Part shown: piece by piece, positions 49,950 through 57,092 of the stretch
How positions within the stretch are numbered: the stretch's first letter is position 1
How the letters are laid out: every line of letters starts with the position of its first letter
Assembly (NCBI GenBank): GCA_964607135.1
Contig: CAZSIV010000001.1
Location: forward strand, 62,001 to 126,000
From: Metaruminococcus_A sp964607135
GTDB lineage: Bacteria > Bacillota > Clostridia > Oscillospirales > Ruminococcaceae
Reading direction: 5' to 3'
DNA length: 64,000 bases
Position numbers and translations under genes: made by a program
The notes under the pieces: model-generated
Told to the model about the DNA's origin: nothing
Databases searched by the model: none
What the model saw: only the letters and a program-made list of their open reading frames with translations

Positions 49950-51360
49950 TGATCCCGTTCTTCCTTTCAAATATCTGCGGAAACACCTCGGTCAAGGCGA
50001 CCGGCCGCTCCATTCTGCGCACGCTGACCTCTGCGGGCGTCAGGCCGTTATTGGTGAGAATCTGCGCCAGCGACTGTTCGATCTGCCCCGAAAAGGGAAC
50101 CACCTTTTCGGGGCAGGACACGTTGATGCTGACCTCGCTGTCGGCGCTTGTGAGAACCACGTCGAACAGCCCGAGGTTCTGCACATCCATTTTAAATAGA
50201 ATTTTAACCGCACGCCCGGCGCGTTTCCCCTGCTCCCCCTCCCGCTCGGCGTCGGGATCGACCCACATTTCGGAAAACAGGAACTTCCCATCCCATTCCA
50301 AGGGGATGATAAAATGGTTGACCGGCATGTAAACGCTTTCGTTTACGAGCATAGCCCCGACCAGCTGCTGAAAAACCTCCTGGACCTCCGCTGGTCCCTC
50401 CCCGCTCAGGGCGTGCGACGCAGCGGCGGCCAGATGACCGGCGAACTGGTTTGCGGCAGAGCTTTTTTCAAACTGGTTCGCATGCAATAACGAAAGCAGC
50501 GCGTTGTCGTCGATCCCGCCGAGCTGGGTTTTCAGCGTGCCGTAGCTGGTCAGGCGGTGGAACATCTGCAAGAGATTTTCCTCCGAGCCGTTTTCATACC
50601 GGGACATATCCAGCGTCAAAAGACTCAAATACTGCCTGGCGAGGCCGAGGTCGTGCGTTCTTCCCACATAAGAGGACATATAGGGGAAAACCTCCTGCTG
50701 CAAAAAAAGCAGCGTGCCCTTCCTGTCCCCGGCGGCGATCGAATTTTCCGCCTGCGCCGTCAAATCCCGCAGCTTTTCGGCCCAGCTGGCCGGCATCGCG
50801 TCCGCCATCCCGTTTAAATTTCTAAGAAGATTCCCCTCCAGATGCTCTGTGGATGAATAGTCGACATACGCCTTGAGAAACTGGAGGATATCAAGGCGGG
50901 TGCTGTCGGAGGAAGCTCGTGCATAGGCGTTGCGCAAAAGCGCAAAAAGCGCCCCGCCGAACCTGCTTCCAGCCTTGAACTGCCCCGTCAAAAAATTTAA
51001 AAGCTGCGTTTCGTCCATCCGGAGCATCTGCAGCGCCTGGGCCATCTCCGTGGCGATCCCTTCGTTTAAGCCGGAGAGAACCACCGTGCCCTCCTTGCCC
51101 GAAAAAAGCTTAGCCAGGCTTTCGGCCAGATTCGGCGCCTCCTTCAAACGCTGGACAAAGGCTTGAAAATTGGAATCGTAACGGATATTTCCCGACTGGT
51201 CGAGCGCCCCGTTGTCCTGCCGTTCCGTCCTGCGGTCCGCCCTGCCGACACGGCTCGGGTCGGGGACGTTTTGGATCTGGGGGTTCGTCTCGGCCGAATT
51301 CGGTATATTGCGGTTAATCGTGCTGCTGTCATACCCCGGTACGGGATTGGTAGCACCCAT
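49936..51360 (-). CDS. FliK/YlqG-like hypothetical protein
   Basis: A 474-residue protein with no motif I can name firmly. Residues 1-60 are Asn/Pro-rich and disordered; the middle is helical (FQAFVQRLKEAPNLAESLAK, LLRNLNGMADAMPASWAEKL). The last 140 residues are strand-rich (VYMPVNHFIIPLEWDGKFLF, LGLFDVVLTSADSEVSINVS) and resemble the FliK-type C-terminal fold. Position before an FlhB-C-terminal homologue parallels Bacillus ylqG-ylqH, so a role in export control is likely by context. The chosen ATG at 51360 is 18 bases from GGAGGTG, unusually far; an upstream start (frame open to 51402) or a rare ATA start is possible. Confidence 0.6.
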   Translation of the reverse strand: MGATNPVPGYDSSTINRNIPNSAETNPQIQNVPDPSRVGRADRRTERQDNGALDQSGNIRYDSNFQAFVQRLKEAPNLAESLAKLFSGKEGTVVLSGLNEGIATEMAQALQMLRMDETQLLNFLTGQFKAGSRFGGALFALLRNAYARASSDSTRLDILQFLKAYVDYSSTEHLEGNLLRNLNGMADAMPASWAEKLRDLTAQAENSIAAGDRKGTLLFLQQEVFPYMSSYVGRTHDLGLARQYLSLLTLDMSRYENGSEENLLQMFHRLTSYGTLKTQLGGIDDNALLSLLHANQFEKSSAANQFAGHLAAAASHALSGEGPAEVQEVFQQLVGAMLVNESVYMPVNHFIIPLEWDGKFLFSEMWVDPDAEREGEQGKRAGRAVKILFKMDVQNLGLFDVVLTSADSEVSINVSCPEKVVPFSGQIEQSLAQILTNNGLTPAEVSVRRMERPVALTEVFPQIFERKNGINVKV

Positions 51361-51408
51361 TATTTCAGGTATTTTGAACACCTCCAAAACAAAACCTTGC
51401 AAAATCTA

Positions 51409-51435
51409 TTAATTTCCGCCGCCGAGCGCCGATAT
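51409..51435 (+). promoter_or_regulatory. Sigma-28 promoter of cheA-cheW-cheR-cheB
   Basis: TTAA (51409-51412), 15-base spacer, GCCGATAT (51428-51435): perfect -10 for FliA/SigD and three of four -35 bases. About 30 bases upstream of the cheA ATG. Confidence 0.8.
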
Positions 51436-51468
51436 ACAATTAAGATAATTAAAAAGGCGGTGTTTATC

Positions 51469-53520
51469 ATGGGCAGCGGTAATGATATTCTGGATATGTA
51501 TATTTATGAAACCAATACATTGCTCGAACAGCTGGAATCCATTGTTCTTGAAGCGGAGAAGGCGGATACATTCTCTCAGGACAATGTAAACGAGATTTTC
51601 CGCATCATGCATACCATTAAAGGTTCTTCCGCGATGATGGAGTTCCAGTCGCTTGCGACAATCGCGCATCGGATTGAAGATCTCTTCTTTATCATTCGTG
51701 AAAACACCATGTCGGTCGTTTCGGAAGAAAACCGTCCGGCGCTGTTTGATCTGGTGTTCCAGTCCATCGACTATTTCCGCGGGGAAGTCGAGAAAATTGA
51801 AGCTGAACAGCCTCTCTCTGGAGATATCGACAGCTTCTTATCAAATATTAATAGCTTAATCGCTAAAATTAAAGGCGACCCCGACGGCGGCGAACCGGCT
51901 CCCGCCCCGCAGGAGGCTCCGGCAAAATCGGGGGAGACCGCTCCGTCAGGCGCCGAATCAACTGCCGATCTATCGGGCGGCAACAAAGACTTTCCACATG
52001 AGCTTCTCGTTTATTTCGAGGAAGGATGCGGGATGGAAAATCTCCGCGCCTTTATGCTGGTGACCGGCGTGCGCGATTTCTGCGCCGAGTCCGATTTTAT
52101 CTTCCTGCCCGACGACGTGGAAGGGAATCCGTCGTCTTCCGAGGCGGTGATCGAGAACGGCTTCCGGATGATGTTCCGCAATGCCGCTGACCGCGACGGC
52201 GCCGTTGCCGTTGTGAACTCTTCCGGTTCCATCAAGTCATATCAGGCCCGCGATCTCCAGTTCGACGAACCGGCTGCGGCAAACACAAAACCGGAAGCGG
52301 CCGCTGCACCCGCACCCGCCCAAAATGCGCAGCACGCGAAGGAAAGCCTCATCAGTGTCAATCTCAGCAAGCTGGAACAGCTGACCTCCGTGGTGAGTGA
52401 AATCGTCATCACCGAGTCGATGGTGACGGCTTCTCCCGACCTGAAGGGCCTCAATCTGGACGTTTTCAACAAGTCGGCGCGTCAGCTTAGGAAACTGACG
52501 GACGAGTTGCAGGATGTCTCTATGTCGCTCAGGATGGTTCCCGTTTCAGCCACCTTCCAGAAAATGAACCGCATCGTGCGGGATATGAGCAAAAAGCTCG
52601 GCAAACGCGCGAAGCTTACGCTGGTCGGCGAAAGCACTGAGGTGGACAAAACGATTGTCGACAGCCTGGGCGATCCGATTATGCACATTGTCCGCAACTC
52701 GATGGACCACGGCCTCGAGGAACATGAAGAAGATCGCATCGCCGCAGGAAAGGATCCTGTGGGAGAAATCATCCTCTCCGCAAAGGACACCGGGGGCGAG
52801 GTCATCATTGAAATCAAAGACGACGGAGCCGGCGTCAATTACGACGCCGTACTGCAAAAGGCCATCAAAAAAGGACTTGCTTCCTCCGATGTGGATTACT
52901 CCCATAAGGAAATCCTCAACTTCCTGATGATGCCGGGCTTCTCCACAAACGTGGAAGTCACGGAATTTTCCGGGCGCGGCGTGGGGATGGACGTTGTTAA
53001 GAGCACCATCGAGGACCTCGGCGGCACCGTTTCGTTGTCCAGCGAGCCCGGGAAGGGGATGACGACCACCCTGAAAATTCCGTTGACCATGGCGATTATG
53101 GACGGGATGGAGGTGTCGGTGGGCGACTCGGTCTTCACTATTCCGATCAACAACATCCGCCAAAGCTTTAAGGTGGCGGCCGGGGACATCATCCACGATT
53201 CCACCAGCGGTGAGATGATCAACTGCATCGGCAACTTCTATCCGGTCGTCCGCACCAAGGAGCTTTATTCACTTGGGAGCGGGGCCGATAACATCGAGGA
53301 TGGAATTCTGATCTGGCTGGAGTCCGGCGACTATTCCTACTGTCTGTTTGTAGATGAACTTCTCGGGGAGCAGCAGGTCGTCGTCAAGCCGCTGCCGAGC
53401 TTTGTCAACAGCTACAATATCAAACAGTACGGCATCAGCGGCTGCACACTTCTGGGGGATGGCAGCATCAGCATTATCCTGGATGTAGCCAACCTCTACC
53501 TTGCCGCGCATAACGCCTAA
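51469..53520 (+). CDS. cheA: Chemotaxis histidine kinase CheA
   Basis: Autophosphorylates under receptor control and passes phosphate to CheY, CheB and CheV. 683 residues: P1 HPt domain with phosphorylated His48 (FRIMHTIKGSSAMM); linker; P2-like domain about 170-260 (FPHELLVYFEEGCGMENLRA); P3 dimerisation (LISVNLSKLEQLTSVVSEIV); P4 kinase with N box HIVRNSMDHGLEE, G1 IKDDGAGVN, F box MMPGFST, G2 GRGVGMDVV; and P5 CheW-like regulatory domain at the end (GMEVSVGDSVFTIPINNIRQ). ATG 51469 is chosen for AAGGCGGTG upstream and the sigma-28 promoter; the open frame extends further upstream without sense. First gene of its operon. Confidence 0.97.
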   Translation: MGSGNDILDMYIYETNTLLEQLESIVLEAEKADTFSQDNVNEIFRIMHTIKGSSAMMEFQSLATIAHRIEDLFFIIRENTMSVVSEENRPALFDLVFQSIDYFRGEVEKIEAEQPLSGDIDSFLSNINSLIAKIKGDPDGGEPAPAPQEAPAKSGETAPSGAESTADLSGGNKDFPHELLVYFEEGCGMENLRAFMLVTGVRDFCAESDFIFLPDDVEGNPSSSEAVIENGFRMMFRNAADRDGAVAVVNSSGSIKSYQARDLQFDEPAAANTKPEAAAAPAPAQNAQHAKESLISVNLSKLEQLTSVVSEIVITESMVTASPDLKGLNLDVFNKSARQLRKLTDELQDVSMSLRMVPVSATFQKMNRIVRDMSKKLGKRAKLTLVGESTEVDKTIVDSLGDPIMHIVRNSMDHGLEEHEEDRIAAGKDPVGEIILSAKDTGGEVIIEIKDDGAGVNYDAVLQKAIKKGLASSDVDYSHKEILNFLMMPGFSTNVEVTEFSGRGVGMDVVKSTIEDLGGTVSLSSEPGKGMTTTLKIPLTMAIMDGMEVSVGDSVFTIPINNIRQSFKVAAGDIIHDSTSGEMINCIGNFYPVVRTKELYSLGSGADNIEDGILIWLESGDYSYCLFVDELLGEQQVVVKPLPSFVNSYNIKQYGISGCTLLGDGSISIILDVANLYLAAHNA

Positions 53521-53543
53521 TTTTTAAGGAGGGAACCTATTTC

Positions 53544-54026
53544 ATGAACGAGGATATGCTCTTCGCAACTGAAAGTCAGATGCAGGAATTGGAGCCTGCG
53601 CAGGCTGAAGAGACGGTCGATACGCAGAAATTTCTTATTTTCGTCACGGACGATCTGAAATTCGGCATTGACGCGGAAGACGTGATTGAGATCATCACGA
53701 ACCACACGATCACCTATCTTCCCATGCTGCCCGATTTCGTCCGCGGCATTGTCAATCTGCGCGGCCAGATGATCCCGATTGTAGACATCCGCCTTCATCT
53801 GGGCAAACCCGAAAGAGAGGACTGTCTGGTGATCGTGCTGAATATCGGCGGCGCCCAGATCGGCATTCTTGTAGATTCCGTCGATCAGATGATCGACATC
53901 CCCAAAGCGGACATTCTTCCGATGCCAGCTCACAGCGTCCAAAAGCTGGTTTCTGGAATGTGTGCTCTTCCGGACGGTTCCGGTACTATGATGGTGCTCG
54001 ACTGCGGGCAGCTGTTGCCGCAATGA
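53544..54026 (+). CDS. cheW: Chemotaxis adaptor CheW
   Basis: Couples receptors to CheA. 160 residues: about 27 extra N-terminal acidic residues, then DTQKFLIFVTDDLKFGIDAE, ITYLPMLPDFVRGIVNLRGQ and IPIVDIRLHLG, the standard CheW core. ILVDSVDQMIDIPKADILPM and a closing MMVLDCGQLLP strand follow. The Shine-Dalgarno is AAGGAGGG. Its TGA overlaps the cheR ATG. Confidence 0.95.
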   Translation: MNEDMLFATESQMQELEPAQAEETVDTQKFLIFVTDDLKFGIDAEDVIEIITNHTITYLPMLPDFVRGIVNLRGQMIPIVDIRLHLGKPEREDCLVIVLNIGGAQIGILVDSVDQMIDIPKADILPMPAHSVQKLVSGMCALPDGSGTMMVLDCGQLLPQ

Positions 54027-54862
54027 CGAATCAAACACAGGACGCGGGACAGCGTTTTTCACCCATGACGATTTCGGACGCAGATTTTACACGGTTGGTC
54101 AATTTTGTCCACTCCAACTACGGCATCGACCTCAGCCAGAAGCGCCAGCTGATTACCGGGCGCCTGTCGGTTGCGATCAAACAAAAAGGATACACCAGCT
54201 TTTCGAGTTTTGTCGACCATCTGCTCAAGGCCAACGACGAAACCGAGGTCACACTCCTGCTTGATAAGCTGACCACCAACTACACGTTTTTCATGCGCGA
54301 GCAGGATCATCTGGAATACTTCCGGAACAATATCATTCCGGAGATCGTGCGGCGCCATCAGGGGGATAAAACCCTCGCCATCTGGAGCGCAGGCTGTTCC
54401 ACCGGCGAAGAGCCTTACAACATTTCAATGTACCTGTTCGACTATCTCGGCGGGCAGGCCAGTCAGTGGGACACCCGGATTCTCGCCACCGACATTTCCT
54501 CGAGGGCGCTCACCGCTGCCCGCAAGGGGATCTATGACCTGCCGGATACCATTCCGACGGCGTGGAAGCAGAAATATTTCGTGCCGGACGGAAACGGGCA
54601 TTTTGCGGTGACGCCGCAGGTCAAAAACAACGTGATTTTCCAACCCTTCAACCTGATGAGCCCCATCCGCTTTAAGCGCAAATTTGATGTCATTTTCTGC
54701 CGCAATGTTATGATTTATTTCGATCAGCCCACTAAGGATGCACTCGTCCAGCGCTTTTATGACGCGACCGTTTCCGGCGGTTATCTGCTGATCAGCTATT
54801 CGGAAAATCTGAGTCAGAACACGTCTTATCGCAGATTGGCTCCAGCCACCTTCCAGAAATAA
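54023..54862 (+). CDS. cheR: Chemoreceptor methyltransferase CheR
   Basis: Methylates receptor glutamates using S-adenosylmethionine. 279 residues with the N-terminal helical domain (ITGRLSVAIKQKGYTSFSSF), LLDKLTTNYTFFMREQDHLE, SAM motif IWSAGCSTGEEPYNISMYLF, ILATDISSRALTAARKGIYD and FDVIFCRNVMIYFD. Start ATG 54023 forms an ATGA overlap with cheW. Confidence 0.96.
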   Translation: MTNQTQDAGQRFSPMTISDADFTRLVNFVHSNYGIDLSQKRQLITGRLSVAIKQKGYTSFSSFVDHLLKANDETEVTLLLDKLTTNYTFFMREQDHLEYFRNNIIPEIVRRHQGDKTLAIWSAGCSTGEEPYNISMYLFDYLGGQASQWDTRILATDISSRALTAARKGIYDLPDTIPTAWKQKYFVPDGNGHFAVTPQVKNNVIFQPFNLMSPIRFKRKFDVIFCRNVMIYFDQPTKDALVQRFYDATVSGGYLLISYSENLSQNTSYRRLAPATFQK

Positions 54863-54888
54863 ATATACATTATGAAGTAGGGGTGCTT

Positions 54889-55941
54889 ATGTCGACTGAT
54901 AAAAAGATTCGTGTCATGGTCGTAGATGATTCCATTGTCGCACGAAGCCTGATTATTAACGGCCTCTCCGCTCACCCGCAGATTGAGATTGTGGGTTATG
55001 CCATCAACACGATGGACGCCCGGAACAAGTATGCAACGCTCAATCCGGACGTGATGACCATGGACGTGGAAATGCCCGGTATGAACGGCATCGATTTTTT
55101 AAAGCAGTTCCTGCCGGATCATCCCGTTCCGGTTATTTTGGTTTCCACTCTGAACCTGAGGGTATTCGATGCGCTGAGTGCGGGCGCCGTGGACTTTGTC
55201 CGTAAACCCGAGCCGCACCAGCAGGAACAGTTTATCCAGACTTTAACTCAAAAAGTCCTGGTTGCTGCAACCGCGAAGGTGCGCATCCAAAAGCCGACTG
55301 CCGCACCGGCAACTCCTATCTCCGCTGCGGAGAAGGTCGCTTCGGTTCTGGGGCTGAATTCAGCGCCGAACCACGTCATCATCGGGCTCGGAGCCTCAAC
55401 CGGAGGGACAGAGGCCACCTTAGAGGTGATGAAGCGCCTGCCTGAGGATATTCCGGGGATGGTCATCGTTCAGCATATGCCGGTGGGCTTTACCAAAATG
55501 TACGCGGAGCGTTTAAACCGCCTCTGCCGCATGGAAGTCCGGGAAGCGAAGAGCGGCGACGAGATCCGCCGCGGTCTTGCTTTGATTGCGCCGGCGGACT
55601 ATCAGGCCAGGGTCACCCGGATCGGCGACAAATACACGCTTGCCTGTGCGCCCGGGGAAAAGGTCAGCGGCCACCGTCCATCGGTAGACGTCCTTTTCCG
55701 TTCCATGGCGGACAATGTGCAGTGCAAAATGGTCGGCATCATCCTGACCGGTATGGGCCAGGACGGGGCCGACGGGCTGCTCTCTATGCGCAGGCGGGGC
55801 GCTTATACCATCGGCCAGGATGAGGAATCCTCGGTTGTTTATGGAATGCCGGGGGTCGCCTATAAAATCGGCGCAGTGGTTACGCAGACTTCGTGTGAAA
55901 ATATTGCAAATGTTCTGCTGCGGCATTTGAAAACGCTTTGA
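54889..55941 (+). CDS. cheB: Chemoreceptor methylesterase/deamidase CheB
   Basis: Receiver-regulated demethylase, 350 residues. Receiver: VMVVDDSIVARSLI, phospho-acceptor Asp59 in VMTMDVEMPGMNG, and a Lys in DFVRKPE. Catalytic domain: Ser in GLGASTGGTEAT, His in VIVQHMPVGFTKMYA, and Asp in LTGMGQDGADGL. ATG 54889 follows AGGGG; a GTG two codons earlier is possible. Last gene of the che unit, followed by a strong terminator. Confidence 0.96.
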   Translation: MSTDKKIRVMVVDDSIVARSLIINGLSAHPQIEIVGYAINTMDARNKYATLNPDVMTMDVEMPGMNGIDFLKQFLPDHPVPVILVSTLNLRVFDALSAGAVDFVRKPEPHQQEQFIQTLTQKVLVAATAKVRIQKPTAAPATPISAAEKVASVLGLNSAPNHVIIGLGASTGGTEATLEVMKRLPEDIPGMVIVQHMPVGFTKMYAERLNRLCRMEVREAKSGDEIRRGLALIAPADYQARVTRIGDKYTLACAPGEKVSGHRPSVDVLFRSMADNVQCKMVGIILTGMGQDGADGLLSMRRRGAYTIGQDEESSVVYGMPGVAYKIGAVVTQTSCENIANVLLRHLKTL

Positions 55942-56013
55942 GGTTTTCAATTTTCATTTCAGAGTCAGGGTCGTTCGACAGGATGATCCTGAAAATAGTT
56001 GTAGAATCATCCG

Positions 56014-56052
56014 GGCTGGGCGGGAAAGAAATTTTCCGCCCAGCCTTATTTT
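56014..56052 (+). terminator. Terminator after cheB
   Basis: Arms GGCTGGGCGG (56014-56023) and CCGCCCAGCC (56036-56045), then TTATTTT. Its tail overlaps the -35 region of the next sigma-28-like promoter. Confidence 0.88.
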
Positions 56053-56072
56053 AGCACCTATATTGCCGATAT
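56046..56072 (+). promoter_or_regulatory. Sigma-28-like promoter of the flgM operon
   Basis: GCCGATAT (56065-56072) is a perfect -10; TTAT (56046-56049), 15 bases upstream, is a weak -35. It implies a leader of about 230 bases before flgM. Confidence 0.6.
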
Positions 56073-56309
56073 TTATATTGAAATTTTAGTGTGCTGTATG
56101 CCTATTGAACACTGTCGGTTTCTTGGGTCAAACGGGAACCGGTACAGAAAAAACGGAGCGGCAGCTATGTTCCGTCCACACGGCCCTACGAGGGAGATTT
56201 TCTCTGCATCGCGGTTCGGTGGGAACTATGAAGAAAGGAGCGATACCGGGCATAAAAAGTTATCTTCGCGTGGCTTTTTGTGCGATATCTGTATCGCGTA
56301 GCGATTGTT
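56073..56309 (+). other. Long untranslated leader of the flgM operon
   Basis: About 235 bases without a credible gene; open frames of up to 70-90 codons cross it but run into flgM or lack family-like content. A hairpin GCGATA-TCTG-TATCGC (56282-56297) sits 12 bases before the flgM ATG where a ribosome-binding site would be expected. No riboswitch class recognised. Confidence 0.45.
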
Positions 56310-56612
56310 ATGAAGATTATGTCAAACTTAGGTTCGGTTCCGTCTGTCGGAGCATCCAAAGCCTATCCGAATATTGAGCGCGGAAACCGCGCCGGCACCG
56401 CTCACGGTGTCAATTATGATTCCGTCAGCGTTTCCTCCTCCAACAAAGAAAACCGTTTTATGGATTTGGTCAGCCGCTTGTCCCAAGAGGTGCGCACTGC
56501 GACAACGACCAGTGATATCCGTGCCCTGCACGAAGAGGTGGCGGCTGACAGGTATCTGCCGGACCCCGCCAGGATTGCCGCCAATATGCTGTTCCTCAGG
56601 GAGGACGTGTAG
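56310..56612 (+). CDS. flgM: Anti-sigma factor FlgM
   Basis: Binds and inhibits FliA until exported through the finished hook-basal body. About 100 residues: disordered N-terminal half (Ser/Asn-rich) and the sigma-binding C-terminal helices FMDLVSRLSQEVRTATTTSD and IRALHEEVAADRYLPDPARI, ending ANMLFLRED. The start is uncertain: ATG 56310, ATG 56319 or GTG 56280; none has a strong Shine-Dalgarno. Its stop is directly followed by the flgN ATG. Confidence 0.88.
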   Translation: MKIMSNLGSVPSVGASKAYPNIERGNRAGTAHGVNYDSVSVSSSNKENRFMDLVSRLSQEVRTATTTSDIRALHEEVAADRYLPDPARIAANMLFLREDV

Positions 56613-57074
56613 ATGGTCGCTGTCCTTGAGCTCTTCGACAAGATAACCGATATCCTGACGCAGCTCGCCGAACTGGAACAGAATAAGGCCGCTGCTGTTC
56701 GAAGGGATGATTTGATCGCTCTGGACGAAAGCCTGAAACAGGAGCAGGTCCTGGCATTGAGTATTCGTGGCCTGGAGCAGAAACGGGTTGACCTCCTGTC
56801 CCAGTTCGGTCTCCTCGAACTTCCGCTGGCAGAGCTTCCGGGGAAATTTTCGGCAGACCGGCAGATGGATGCAAAAAAAACGGTCGACCGGCTGCGGGAT
56901 GCGTATCAGATTTATCGCCATGCCGCAGAGGTGGCGCGGGATACGCTGGAATGCAATCTTCACGAAATTGAGAAAATTCTTGCCAACGCCGGCGTTGATC
57001 CAAGCGGAGGGCCGGGATACGGCACACCGGACGTTGAGCCTCCCGCGACGATGAAAACGGATTTTCACGCATGA
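56613..57074 (+). CDS. flgN: Flagellar export chaperone FlgN
   Basis: Chaperone for FlgK and FlgL. 153 residues, mainly helical: LELFDKITDILTQLAELEQN, then KAAAVRRDDLIALDESLKQE and QEQVLALSIRGLEQKRVDLL, typical of FlgN (l...L...E..AL..rd...L......k..l...l..l...R). The C-terminal 25 residues are Pro/Gly-rich. The ATG is immediately after the flgM stop and uses GGAGG in the end of flgM, so the two are coupled. Directly upstream of flgK, its likely client. Confidence 0.9.
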   Translation: MVAVLELFDKITDILTQLAELEQNKAAAVRRDDLIALDESLKQEQVLALSIRGLEQKRVDLLSQFGLLELPLAELPGKFSADRQMDAKKTVDRLRDAYQIYRHAAEVARDTLECNLHEIEKILANAGVDPSGGPGYGTPDVEPPATMKTDFHA

Positions 57075-57092
57075 TATAAAAGGAGTCTGAGG

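Noticed and set aside
56089..56377. Open frames of 70-90 codons in the flgM leader
   Set aside because: Cys/Arg-rich, no Shine-Dalgarno, and one runs out of frame into flgM.
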